Positions 1-8,334 are shown, counted from the first letter of the stretch. The stretch: 64,000 bases of DNA from an uncultured Lachnospiraceae bacterium (GCA_947382625.1 CANDAG010000001.1:186001-250000), one strand, 5' to 3'. Notes: generated from the sequence alone by a model not told the origin. Program-made: numbers and translations.

Positions 1-114
1 TTTGCCGTGGCCAGCAGCGCTATCAAGCATACCATTCGGGGGGACGCCAATATTACGGATGATGCGGCGGCGATCCGCAATCTGATGAATATGAATTATG
101 ATATTAAGAGATAG
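1..114 (+). CDS. C-terminal end of a PfkB-family sugar kinase, probably 2-dehydro-3-deoxygluconokinase (partial)
   Basis: The frame is open from the first base to a TAG at 112-114 and gives 37 residues containing FAVASSAIKHTIRGDAN. This resembles the extreme C-terminus of KDG kinases of the PfkB family, which phosphorylate 2-keto-3-deoxygluconate in hexuronate breakdown. The catalytic part lies outside the window, so the substrate is inferred from a short tail only. The gene ends seven bases before the palindromic repeat at 121, which may act as its terminator. Confidence 0.55.
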   Translation, partial: FAVASSAIKHTIRGDANITDDAAAIRNLMNMNYDIKR

Positions 115-120
115 CTTATG

Positions 121-193
121 CTATAGTAAACGACAAAATAATTTGTCGTTTACTATAGCCCCTCCGGGGGATGCACACGATTTTGCAAAGGTA
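121..193. repeat. MITE-like palindromic repeat, copy A
   Basis: Positions 121-158 form a near-perfect palindrome: 17-base arms beginning CTATAGTAAACGACAAA, with a 4-base loop. It is followed at 159-193 by a 35-base core containing CTCCGGGGGATGCACACG and ending in TTTGCAAAGGTA. The same palindrome (one base changed per arm) and the same core recur in reverse orientation at 6844-6915. Copy A abuts the toxin stop codon. A half-site of the palindrome recurs at 913-926, on the other side of the TA pair. It can serve as a hairpin terminator for both neighbours. No transposase is associated with it. Confidence 0.75.
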
Positions 194-526
194 TTATTTC
201 AGGGTATTTTCGTAATCTTGCATATCATGGTAAACACCAATGACATATACGTAAGTGCCAACAATCTTGTACAACATAAAATAGCTGTGTCGTTTTAAAT
301 GGATAGTCCTGTATTCCAGTGCCCGGAGATCTGGATCATCGCAAAACTTTAGATTACCAGCTACATAAGAAAGTCTGTCGATGGTTTCTTTCATATCCTG
401 CTCGACACTATAAGCCGCTTGGGTATTTTCCAGTTCATAAAAAATATAATCTAGAATCTTCTGGGTTTGAACTTCTGCATTAACTGTCAGTACGACTTCA
501 AAAATCGTATCTTTGTTCCAGTCCAT
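194..526 (-). CDS. RelE/ParE-type toxin of a TA pair
   Basis: 110 residues from the ATG at 526. The fold pattern fits the RelE/ParE plasmid-stabilisation family: helical N-terminus, then RALEYRTIHLKRHSYFMLYK and a final strand VYVIGVYHDMQDYEN, where family members carry the RNase or gyrase-binding surface. The start overlaps the 3' end of the upstream small gene by 29 bp, the usual antitoxin-toxin coupling. A longer in-frame start at 565 exists but lies deeper in the antitoxin gene and has no better ribosome site. RelE (mRNA interferase) versus ParE (gyrase poison) cannot be decided from sequence alone. Confidence 0.75.
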   Translation of the reverse strand: MDWNKDTIFEVVLTVNAEVQTQKILDYIFYELENTQAAYSVEQDMKETIDRLSYVAGNLKFCDDPDLRALEYRTIHLKRHSYFMLYKIVGTYVYVIGVYHDMQDYENTLK

Positions 527-758
527 CAAACACCTCTTCCGCTTTTCTGTACATGCCATTAGCAATTTCTGTTTCCGCGGTTTTTACATCATGCAGAAAA
601 TCCTTTTTTAACATAGGCTTAAGCACCCTGCCAACGGGTTCATCAGTAGATTCAGCTCCCCGTTGTTGGAAGAGCTTCTGAATTAAATCTTGTATTTTGA
701 TCAGATCAGCATCTGGTAATGTTTCCAGCATTGAGATTGTCTTTTCCAATGTACTCAT
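498..758 (-). CDS. antitoxin of the RelE/ParE-type pair
   Basis: 86 residues, preceded by a strong GAGGAGG site. The N-terminal half (STLEKTISMLETLPDADLIK) is helical and acidic. The C-terminal half is charged and fits a toxin-wrapping region. It resembles small antitoxins whose genes precede RelE-like toxins, but I do not see a clear MetJ/Arc or Phd DNA-binding signature. The call therefore rests on size, order and the 29-bp overlap with the toxin gene. Likely autoregulated together with the toxin, as in other TA operons (inference). Confidence 0.65.
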   Translation of the reverse strand: MSTLEKTISMLETLPDADLIKIQDLIQKLFQQRGAESTDEPVGRVLKPMLKKDFLHDVKTAETEIANGMYRKAEEVFDGLEQRYDF

Positions 759-873
759 TACAATCCTCCTCTCAAATGCATTTTACAGTGTATAATTTTG
801 TTTAATATCTTTCCATTAATTATAACAATTAATTTGGCAAATATAAACCCTTTGAAGCATTTTCCTATTTCTA

Positions 874-902
874 TTGGAAAAAAGGTAGAAATGCGTTATA
901 CT
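874..902 (+). promoter_or_regulatory. sigma-A promoter of malic enzyme
   Basis: TTGGAA at 874-879 and TATACT at 897-902, separated by 17 bp, 55 bp before the malic enzyme start. The block from TCTATT to TATACT is nearly repeated at 3502-3533 before the HipA-like locus. A repeat half-site follows the -10 at 913-926, inside the predicted 5' leader. Confidence 0.7.
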
Positions 903-912
903 AACCAAGAGT

Positions 913-926
913 TATAGTAAACGACA
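913..926 (+). repeat. half-site of the palindromic repeat
   Basis: TATAGTAAACGACA is an exact copy of the left arm of the palindrome at 121-158, in the same orientation. With copy A it brackets the 0.7-kb TA pair. It lies between promoter and start codon of malic enzyme. Confidence 0.6.
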
Positions 927-956
927 TTGAAAGAGGAAAAAGGCAATGGAAAGGAC

Positions 957-2141
957 ATGGTTATTAAAATGGATTATGCAAAAGAATCGCTGAAAATGCA
1001 CTATGACTTAAAAGGCAAGCTGGAGGTGGTATCCCGGGCAAAGGTGGATTCCAAGGAGGCCTTAAGCCTGGCCTATACGCCGGGGGTAGCAACTCCCTGT
1101 CTGGAGATCCAGAAGGATGTAAACAAGAGCTTTGAGCTGACGAGACGCTGGAATACGGTTGCGGTAGTGACTGACGGGACGGCTGTTCTCGGACTGGGAG
1201 ATATCGGTCCTGAGGCCGGGATGCCCGTTATGGAAGGAAAATGCGTGCTGTTTAAGGAATTTGGCGGCGTGGACGCCATTCCCCTTTGTGTGCGCAGCAA
1301 GGATGTGGATGAGATCGTAAATACGGTCCGGCTGCTGGCAGGAAGCTTTGGCGGGGTAAACCTTGAGGATATTTCCGCGCCCAGGTGCTTTGAGATCGAA
1401 CAGAAGCTGAAGGAATGTTGCGATATTCCCATTTTCCATGATGATCAGCACGGAACGGCGGTGATCACCTTAGCGGGTATCATTAACGCGTTGAAGCTTG
1501 TGGGAAAGAAGCTGGAGGATGTAAAGATCGTCACTTCAGGAGCCGGGGCGGCAGGAATTGCCATTATCCGTCTCTTGATGTCTATGGGGCTTCGCAATGT
1601 AGTCATGACTGACCGTAAGGGCGCTATCTATGAGGGGCGCGAGGGGCTGAACGCCATCAAAGAGGAGATGGCCCATATCACCAATTTTGCACATGAAAAA
1701 GGGACTCTGGCAGATGTGATCAAGGGGGCGGATATTTTTATCGGTGTGTCTGCACCGGGAACATTGACCGGAGAGATGGTAAAGACCATGGCCAAGGATC
1801 CCATTATCTTTGCCTGTGCCAACCCGGTTCCGGAAATCTTCCCTGATGAGGCGAAGGCGGCAGGAGCAGCGGTGGTGAGTACAGGGCGTTCCGATTATCC
1901 CAACCAGGTGAACAATGTGCTCTGCTTCCCCGGCATCTTCCGCGGGGCTCTGGACATCAGGGCATCGGATATCAATGATGAGATGAAGGTGGCGGCCGCC
2001 TACGCTATCGCCGGTCTGGTAAGTGATGAGGAGTTAAATGCCGACTATATCCTTCCTGCAGCCTTTGATCCCAGGGTAAAGGATGCTGTTGCTGCGGCTG
2101 TTGCAAAGGCAGGACGGGAGAGCGGAGTGGCAAGGATCTGA
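957..2141 (+). CDS. NAD(P)-dependent malic enzyme (short bacterial type)
   Basis: 394 residues. Catalyses oxidative decarboxylation of malate to pyruvate in the cytosol. Malic-enzyme landmarks are in order: SLAYTPGVATPCL near the N-terminus, VVTDGTAVLGLGDIGPEAG, the lysine region GVDAIPLCVRSKD, FHDDQHGTAV (metal-binding aspartates), a Rossmann motif VTSGAGAAGIAI, and FIGVSAPGTLTGEMV with ANPVPEIFPDEA. Length matches the ~390-residue clostridial form without a phosphotransacetylase extension. I chose ATG 957, behind GGAAAGG. ATG 969 is possible, and TTG 927 has no ribosome site. Cofactor preference cannot be read safely. It stands as a single gene behind its own promoter. Confidence 0.93.
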   Translation: MVIKMDYAKESLKMHYDLKGKLEVVSRAKVDSKEALSLAYTPGVATPCLEIQKDVNKSFELTRRWNTVAVVTDGTAVLGLGDIGPEAGMPVMEGKCVLFKEFGGVDAIPLCVRSKDVDEIVNTVRLLAGSFGGVNLEDISAPRCFEIEQKLKECCDIPIFHDDQHGTAVITLAGIINALKLVGKKLEDVKIVTSGAGAAGIAIIRLLMSMGLRNVVMTDRKGAIYEGREGLNAIKEEMAHITNFAHEKGTLADVIKGADIFIGVSAPGTLTGEMVKTMAKDPIIFACANPVPEIFPDEAKAAGAAVVSTGRSDYPNQVNNVLCFPGIFRGALDIRASDINDEMKVAAAYAIAGLVSDEELNADYILPAAFDPRVKDAVAAAVAKAGRESGVARI

Positions 2142-2275
2142 TGTAATAAGATGACACACAAGGTATGGCAGAGTCTGCGACAGGATCTGCTTCGGACAGC
2201 GCTCAGAAACTGCAGCGTTGCAAGTTTGACGCCCCGTTGCCTGCAGCGGGGTGTTATCTATAGGAGGAAAAGAAA

Positions 2276-3460
2276 ATGGAAGTGTTGGAAAGATTGCAGC
2301 ATGTGATGGATCAGGCTGTGGAAACCTGCGAGGTGGCAGGGGTGAATCTGCTTGTGCAAAAGGACGGGGGAGAGCTGTATTATGTCCAGGCGGGCATGGC
2401 GGATATTGAGAAGAACAGGCCCATGGAGCGGGATACGATTTTCCGCCTGTACTCCCAGACAAAGCCTGTAACTGCCGCTGCCGCCATGATCCTGATGGAG
2501 CGGGGAGAGATCGATCTTTGCCAGCCGGTGTCGGATTTTATCCCGGCCTTTGGATCTGTCAGGGTGCTTTCAGGAAATGTCCAGATTCCCTGTGAGATCC
2601 CGGTACGGATCTGCGATCTTTTGAAAATGACTTCCGGACTGATCTATCCGGAGGAAAACTCGGCAGCCGGTCAGATCGTGGGACAGGTGTTTCTGGAGGC
2701 TGTAGAAAGGCTCGGGACAGATCGGGAAATGACTACGCTGGAGCTGGCAAACCGTCTGGCGGCCTGCCCCCTGGCTTTTATGCCGGGAACCTCATGGCAT
2801 TACGGCACTTCTGCGGATGTGCTGGGGGCAGTGATCGAGACAGCCACTGGCATGCGGTTTGGAGAGTTTCTGCATAAGGAGATCTTTGAGCCCCTTGGCA
2901 TGCATGATACGGCGTTCTGGGTGCCGTCCGATAAGCAGCATCGTCTGGCAGCAGTCTATGAGACTGTGAAGGAGATGGACGGGAGCAGGAGCCTGAAACG
3001 TTTTGAAGGAAATCATCTGATCATCCGTAATTCTATGTGTCAAGATCCTGCCTATGAGGCGGGAGGCGCTGGCCTGGCTTCCACGCTGGATGACTATATG
3101 CGTTTTGCGCAGATGCTGCTGAGGGGAGGGGAGCTTGACGGGGTGCGTATCTTAAAACCCCGTACGGTCAGGTATTTCACAGGCGGAAAACTGCAGAAGT
3201 ATCAGCAGAAGGCCATGGAGAGCTGGCTTGGACTTGAGGGCTTCACCTATGCAAACCTGATGAGAGTTTGTGATAAACCCTCCCGTTCCAGTCTTCTGAC
3301 CCAGAAGGGAGAGTATGGCTGGGATGGCTGGCTGGGGGTATATTTTGCCAATTTTCCCAAAGAAAATATGACGATCCTGATGGGAACCCAAAAGAAGGAT
3401 TCGGGTACCTTCACCCTGACACGGAAGCTGCGGAATCTGGTTTTGGGAGAGCTTCAATAA
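2276..3460 (+). CDS. serine hydrolase, class C beta-lactamase / esterase family
   Basis: 394 residues with a strong AGGAGG site at about 2262. The family nucleophile motif SxxK is present as SQTK (Ser60, Lys63) in IFRLYSQTKPVTAAAAM, and the second motif is YGTS in SWHYGTSADVLGAVIE, taking the place of Tyr-x-Asn/Ser. GLASTLDDYMRFAQMLLRGG is typical of EstB/AmpC-like esterases. There is no signal peptide, so it is probably a cytoplasmic esterase or peptidase rather than a periplasmic beta-lactamase (inference). It follows malic enzyme by 134 bp with no clear terminator between. Natural substrate unknown. Confidence 0.85.
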   Translation: MEVLERLQHVMDQAVETCEVAGVNLLVQKDGGELYYVQAGMADIEKNRPMERDTIFRLYSQTKPVTAAAAMILMERGEIDLCQPVSDFIPAFGSVRVLSGNVQIPCEIPVRICDLLKMTSGLIYPEENSAAGQIVGQVFLEAVERLGTDREMTTLELANRLAACPLAFMPGTSWHYGTSADVLGAVIETATGMRFGEFLHKEIFEPLGMHDTAFWVPSDKQHRLAAVYETVKEMDGSRSLKRFEGNHLIIRNSMCQDPAYEAGGAGLASTLDDYMRFAQMLLRGGELDGVRILKPRTVRYFTGGKLQKYQQKAMESWLGLEGFTYANLMRVCDKPSRSSLLTQKGEYGWDGWLGVYFANFPKENMTILMGTQKKDSGTFTLTRKLRNLVLGELQ

Positions 3461-3505
3461 CTATGAGGCTACAGGCTGAATAGTTACCTTTTGCGATTCT
3501 TCTAT

Positions 3506-3533
3506 TTGAAAAAAGCGGGAAATGCATTATACT
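3506..3533 (+). promoter_or_regulatory. promoter before the HipA-like locus
   Basis: TTGAAA at 3506-3511 and TATACT at 3528-3533 with a 16-bp spacer. The spacer and flanks, including GAAATGC directly before the -10 region, match the malic enzyme promoter at 874-902 at most positions. Confidence 0.6.
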
Positions 3534-3565
3534 TATGGTAACAAATATGGGAAAGGCGCATGATC

Positions 3566-3814
3566 ATGGAAGCAAAGGAATTAAAGAAAAGCAGAGAGTT
3601 TCATAATATTAATGATGAATATAAAATAGACTTTCAGGTGCCAGAGATCTTAAAAAATCTTATGTTGGAGGCAGAAGAGGCAGATATCAGGAATGATGGA
3701 AGCTATGATAATCTGGCGGATACGATAGATGTGTACGCTAAAAATTCGTTTGCTGATGGATTTATTTCGGAGGCGCAATGGGATCATATCGTAATGCGGT
3801 ATCCGCAGGGGTGA
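3566..3814 (+). CDS. small acidic protein upstream of a HipA/CtkA-like kinase
   Basis: 82 residues (84 if the overlapping ATG at 3560 is used). No family recognised. It is acidic and helical (EILKNLMLEAEEADIRNDGSY), with no membrane segment and no obvious DNA-binding motif. It ends 10 bp before the kinase-like reading frame, so the two were probably co-transcribed. By position it may be the kinase's regulatory or antitoxin-like partner, but this is inference. Base use is AT-richer than the neighbouring metabolic genes. Confidence 0.6.
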   Translation: MEAKELKKSREFHNINDEYKIDFQVPEILKNLMLEAEEADIRNDGSYDNLADTIDVYAKNSFADGFISEAQWDHIVMRYPQG

Positions 3815-3824
3815 AAGGAGCGGA

Positions 3825-4791
3825 ATGATCAGGATTATTAATCTGGATGACTGCCCGCTTAGCATGAAGAATGGTACTTACGGAGGTGCAGCTGGCAATA
3901 AGGAAGGAATTTTATATGATGGCGAGTTCTGGCTTGTTAAATATCCCAGAAATATAAAGAGCTTACAAAGGACAGGGGAGGCGTCTTACTCAACATCGCC
4001 ATTGTCGGAATATATCGGAAGCAGGATTTTCAGTATTTTAGGATATGATGTGCATGAAACTTTTTTAGGAGAACGTAATGATAAATTGGTAGTTGCATGT
4101 AAAGATTTTGCCGTCCGGGATATATTACTGGAAATTCGAACGATTAAGAATTATGCCAATAAAGAGCTGGCAGAACTCCTGGAAGCATCCTTTTCAGAAA
4201 CAGGCAGCGCTCATCTTGTAAATATAGAAGAACTTTTGTTGCATTTGCAGCATAATTCTATTTTGAAGCAGGTGGAAGGAATTCAGGAACGATTTTGGGA
4301 GCAGGCAGTAATAGATATATATCAATAACAATGACCGGAATAATGGTAATTGGGGCGTTTTGAGGAATCTGGACGGTATTGATCGTATAGCGCCGGTTTT
4401 TGATAATGGAGGATGTCTTCAGACGAAAATTTCAGAAGAAAAAATCAGAGTTGTATTGGAAAACAGAGCTGACGCTGTCAAAAATGCATGGAATATACAA
4501 ACGGCATATGGAGCTGGCGGTCATGCTCTGTCGGCAAAGAAATTTTTGGACTTGTATGAGACATACCCGGGATTACAAAAAGCTCTATGTAAGGTGGTTC
4601 CCTTGATTAAGGAAAGAGAGCCGTTAATTCAGGATTTGATTTCTGATATTCCAGATAAACACAGACTTCAAAATGGAGATGTAATCGATGTGTGCAGTAA
4701 AGAGAGAAAGTGCTTGTATTTGTTGCAGATGCATTCCCGGTTAGAAAACCTGCTCGAACCGTATCATACAAAATCGCAAAAATTTCAATAA
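3825..4791 (+). pseudogene. HipA/CtkA-like serine/threonine kinase, frameshifted
   Basis: Two frames together make one HipA-like kinase. The first (3825-4328) has the N-lobe: GGAAGNKEGILYDGEFWLVK, then SEYIGSRIFSILGYDVHET. It stops just after WEQAVIDIYQ. The +1 frame picks up exactly there with the catalytic loop INNNDRNNGNWGVLRN and the metal-binding PVFDNG, then runs to 4791 (TAA 4789-4791). The break falls at an (AT)4 tract, 4315-4322. One more AT unit, or one base less, restores the full frame. As written, the kinase lacks its catalytic half and should be inactive. A strong ribosome site precedes ATG 3825. Either true decay, a slippage-switchable gene, or a sequencing error. Confidence 0.8.
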
Positions 4792-4810
4792 TTTCTCCGC
4801 AAAAAATCAC

Positions 4811-4840
4811 TTGACTTTTTCCGGAAATTTCAAGTAAAAT
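4811..4840 (+). promoter_or_regulatory. promoter of the MATE fusion pseudogene
   Basis: TTGACT at 4811-4816 and TAAAAT at 4835-4840, 18 bp apart. A short hairpin (AGCTGCC/GGCAGCT arms) follows in the leader at about 4857-4880, 160 bp before the start codon. Confidence 0.45.
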
Positions 4841-5041
4841 ACCAAAGGAATCAAGAGCTGCCGCGTTTTAAGGGCAGCTTATTGATTGAAATAAATAGAG
4901 ACACGGAAACGACACATGTGGTGCTTTAAGCACGTAAATCTGATTACGGGCGAAGTATTGCATGTGTTTTTTTGTGCGCCAAAATCAGCGGTCCTTCCAT
5001 ATATGACCGAAGGGCTGCGAGACTTGAAACAGGAGGAGATT

Positions 5042-6575
5042 ATGGAAACAAGCAATTACTTAGGAACAGAGAAGACAGGGAAGCTTCTCGCAAAATTTTG
5101 TATTCCCTGCATTGCGTCGCTGATCATCTCATGTCTTTACAACATTGTGGATCAGATTTTTGTGGGGAATGGCGTGGGGTATCTTGGAAACGCCGCAACC
5201 GGAGTTATTTTTCCGATCACAGTTATCGGGTGGGGACTGGCGTTGTTCTTTGGTGACGGAGCGGCGGCATATTTAAGCGTGGCTCTTGGCAGGAATGAGA
5301 CAAAGGATATCCATAGAGGAATCGGGAACAGTATTCTCTTTTCCTTTTTATCGGGTGTGGTGATCATTCTGATCAGCTATCTTTGGGGAGATAACCTGCT
5401 TAGGCTGATCGGTGCAACAGATGCAACGATCGCGCTGGCTCATGACTATGGCTTCATCATTTATATTATGATGCCTTTGGCTATGACCCAGAATACGCTG
5501 GCTTCCATTATCCGGGCAGACGGAAGTCCCCGCTATGCCATGGGAGCCATGATCGTAGGGGCGCTGATCAATATTGTGGGAGACCCTGTGGCTATCTTTG
5601 TGCTGGATATGGGGATCAAGGGCGCTGCCTATGCAACCATTCTGGGACAGTTTGTAAGCTTTCTGCTGTGTGCTTTTTTACCTGACAAGAAGCAAGACCT
5701 TCCGGCTGCATACAGGAAGCTTTGGAGTGGATCTCAGGCAGCTGAAACAGATCATGGCCCTCGGAACCTCAAGCCTTCTGACCCAGCTTTCTATTGTGGT
5801 CATTACGGTAGTGAACAATATCCTGCTGGTAAAATACGGGGCAGTCTCTGCTTATGGGGCGGATATTCCTCTGGCCGCTTTTGTTGTTATCATGAAGCTG
5901 TTCCAGATCGTACTTAATATTGCCATCGGTATCGCCGCAGGGGCACAGCCCATCGTAGGCTACAATTACGGTGCGCAGAAATTTGACAGGGTAAAGGAGC
6001 TTCTGAAAGCGGTTCTTAAATGGACAGCTATAGTGGGGATCCTGTGCATGTTTTTGTTTGAAGTATTCCCCGGGGTATTTATCAGAATGTTTGGTTCGGA
6101 CGGAGAGCTTTATCTGGAATTTGCGGTCCGTTGTCTGCGCATCTATCTGCTGCTGATTCTGTTTACCTGTGTGCAGAAGGTCTGCGCCATCTTTTTACAG
6201 TCCATAGGACGGGCACAGGCAGCGGCTCCTCTTGCCATCCTGCGCGACCTGCTTTTGATCCTGTTTTTGATCATTATGCCTGTATTTGCAGGCGTAACCG
6301 GTATCTTCTGGGCGGCTCCCATTGCGGATGTGATCGCCATGCTGATCACAGCGGTTGTGATGATGGGGCTCTGGAAAGAATTACAGAAGGCGGAAGCACA
6401 GCATACACAGTCTGCTTCAACGGGGCATATCCAGCCCTCAAGGCCGGGCGTTATTGTCACGATCTCCCGTGAGCATGGCTCTGCCGGCAAGCGCATCGGA
6501 CAAATGCTTGCAGAGATGATGCAGGTGCCCTGCTATTATAAGGAGGTAACCGCGCTGGCCGCCGAAGAAAGCGGG
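5042..6575 (+). pseudogene. MATE exporter fused to a cytidylate kinase-like domain, frameshifted and truncated
   Basis: Starts at ATG 5042 behind ACAGGAGGAG. Frame 1 gives the first MATE half (ETSNYLGTEKTGKLLAKF, then ADGSPRYAMGAMIVGALINI) as far as LLCAF. At a run of six T (about 5679-5684) the frame is lost; with five T it would continue as AFYLTRSKTFRLHTG in the next frame. The second half (YGADIPLAAFVVIMKLFQIV, GAQPIVGYNYGAQKFDRVKE) follows. After the last membrane helix a cytidylate kinase-like domain begins ([31 protein letters not shown]) and is cut off after about 40 residues, where the DNA switches to an ABC transporter tail. Known MATE-kinase fusions are full length, so this copy carries two lesions. 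Confidence 0.8.
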
Positions 6576-6576
6576 C

Positions 6577-6768
6577 ATGCACCTGATCATGCAGAATCGT
6601 ACCAGTATTGTAATCGCCCATCGCCTCTCCACGATCCGCGACGCAGATATCATTGTAGTCATGGATCAGGGAAGGATCGCAGAGAGCGGAGATCATGAGA
6701 CGCCGCTTTCTCAGAAAGGAAAGTATTATGAGCTGTACATGACACAGTATGCCGGAAAGGCAACCTGA
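6577..6768 (+). pseudogene. C-terminal tail of an ABC exporter ATPase (deletion remnant)
   Basis: The last ~60 codons of an MsbA/LmrA-type ABC exporter: [20 protein letters not shown] contains the switch (H-loop) histidine, then [15 protein letters not shown] and the end [14 protein letters not shown]. No Walker A, signature or membrane domain precedes it. Upstream sequence in this frame belongs to the MATE-kinase fusion. The junction lies within about 6569-6585, so a deletion has joined the two genes. The repeat copy B begins directly after its stop codon. Confidence 0.8.
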
Positions 6769-6771
6769 AAA

Positions 6772-6915
6772 TATAGTGAACGACAAAAATTTTTGTTTTT
6801 GGCGTTCACTGCGCCGATTTTGCGCTGCGCGAAGCGCAGCAATTACCTTTGCAAAATCGTGTGCATCCCCCGGAGGGACTATAGTCAACGACAAATTATT
6901 TTGTCGTTGACTATA
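6772..6915. repeat. MITE-like palindromic repeat, copy B
   Basis: About 144 bp with related ends. The left end TATAGTGAACGACAAAAA folds with a GGCGTTCACT arm. The right end, 6879-6915, is a palindrome with arms starting CTATAGTCAACGACAAA. Between them lie a GCGCTGCGCGAAGCGCAGC hairpin (6821-6839) and the core shared with copy A in reverse (6844-6877). It fills the whole gap between the ABC remnant and the convergent AGCS gene and ends 2 bp from that gene's stop, so it probably also terminates transcription. Confidence 0.8.
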
Positions 6916-6917
6916 AG

Positions 6918-8309
6918 TCATTTCTGCTTTTCATAATCCGCAAGCGCCTTCAGGGCATGCTTAGAGAGAGGGAAGAGTGCGATCATATTGAAGATGGTCA
7001 TCAGTCCGATCCCCACATCTCCTAAGTCCCATACAAAGGTATAAGCAGCCATTCCACCGATAAAGAGCATCACCAGGGCAAGGACTTTATATAAGGTCTG
7101 GGAAAGCCAGTTGTCGCCGAACAGATAGGCCACATTGCCCCTTGCATAAAATAAGATCCCTATAAAGGTGGAAAAGGCAAACAGCCACAGGATCACTGCG
7201 ATGAAGATCACGCCGAAGCTCCCCATATGGTGGTGCATGGCGGCCTGTAAAAGATCCATGCCTTCCAGTCCGGCGGTCATTCCCTCCGGGGTCAGCAGCA
7301 TGATCATAGCCGAGCAGCTGCAGATCACGATGGTGTCAATAAATACGCCGAAGGCCTGCAGAAGTCCTTCCTTTGCCGGATGGCTGATATCTGCGGCAGC
7401 GGCAGCGCAGGGGGCGGAGCCGGAGCCTGCCTCATTGGAAAACAGACCTCTTTTTGCACCGTTCATGATCACCGCCCCAAATCCGCCGGCAACCGCCTGT
7501 CTAAGGCCGAAGGCTTCCGCAAATATCCGCTGAAAAACGGAAGGGATTTGTCCCAAATTCTTTATGATAATAAACACGGTGATCAGAAAATAAAGACCGG
7601 CCATAATGGGAACGATGACGTCCAGCACCTTTACAGTGGCGTTTTTGCGCAGTACGATAATGGCTGCAAAAAGCACAAGCGCGCCGGTGGTATAAATGGG
7701 AGGGACCCGGAAGGCGTTCTCAAAGGCAGAGGATACGGAATTCCCGATGACCTGGCTGATACCGCACCAGCAGATCAGACCGGATAAGGCAAACAGTATG
7801 GCAATGACGGAACGCTTTCTTTTACTGTCCTTTTTTACAAAAAGCTGATGGATGTAGTAAGCAGGGCCGCCCCGGAAACCGCCGTAAAGGGGGTCCTTTT
7901 CTTTATAGATCTGAGCCAGTGTGGCCTCTGCAAATGCAGTGGAGGAGCCCAGCAGCGCGATGATCCACATCCAGAAGACCGCTCCTGCCCCGCCGGCAGA
8001 GATGGCGGCCACTACTCCCACCAGATTTCCCATACCCACTCTTGTGGCGGTGGAGATGATCAGGGCCTGGAGACCGGAGATGGAATTTCTGGAGGAAGAG
8101 GTTTTCTTTTCCACAGCGATCCGGAGCATTTCCGGAAAAAGCCGAAAGGGAAGAAACCTTGTCCGTATGGTAAAGTAGATCCCGGAGGGGATCAGGATGA
8201 GCACCAGCAAAGAAAGTCCTAAGGAACTGCCACCCGGAAGGGGGATCGTGATAATGTCTCCCCATAAAAGCTCATATACTGCATAAAAAATATTCTTTAA
8301 AAAATCCAT
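6918..8309 (-). CDS. sodium:alanine (AGCS) symporter
   Basis: 463 residues from ATG 8309, behind AAAGGAG; an upstream in-frame ATG at 8387 has no ribosome site. The family is clear from NPxG-type and AGCS signatures: GVGMGNLVGVVAAISAGGAG, ALLGSSTAFAEATLAQIYK, YGGFRGGPAYYIH, and GAKRGLFSNEAGSGSAP. About ten hydrophobic segments fit the usual inner-membrane fold. Family members import alanine, glycine or glutamine with sodium. It is divergent from a LysR regulator, which probably controls it (inference). Confidence 0.92.
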   Translation of the reverse strand: MDFLKNIFYAVYELLWGDIITIPLPGGSSLGLSLLVLILIPSGIYFTIRTRFLPFRLFPEMLRIAVEKKTSSSRNSISGLQALIISTATRVGMGNLVGVVAAISAGGAGAVFWMWIIALLGSSTAFAEATLAQIYKEKDPLYGGFRGGPAYYIHQLFVKKDSKRKRSVIAILFALSGLICWCGISQVIGNSVSSAFENAFRVPPIYTTGALVLFAAIIVLRKNATVKVLDVIVPIMAGLYFLITVFIIIKNLGQIPSVFQRIFAEAFGLRQAVAGGFGAVIMNGAKRGLFSNEAGSGSAPCAAAAADISHPAKEGLLQAFGVFIDTIVICSCSAMIMLLTPEGMTAGLEGMDLLQAAMHHHMGSFGVIFIAVILWLFAFSTFIGILFYARGNVAYLFGDNWLSQTLYKVLALVMLFIGGMAAYTFVWDLGDVGIGLMTIFNMIALFPLSKHALKALADYEKQK

Positions 8310-8334
8310 TGTATTTTTCTCCTTTATCTCTTTT

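Noticed and set aside
1062-1451. Long open frames opposite malic enzyme, and similar ones opposite AGCS (7168-8222), GH3 and others
   Set aside because: They mirror the codon pattern of the strong gene on the other strand, lack ribosome sites, and give low-complexity or Cys/His/Pro-rich proteins.
5679-5684. Programmed ribosomal frameshift in the MATE fusion gene
   Set aside because: There is a T6 run but no typical downstream pseudoknot or upstream Shine-Dalgarno-like stimulator that I can see, and the gene is truncated further on, so decay is simpler.
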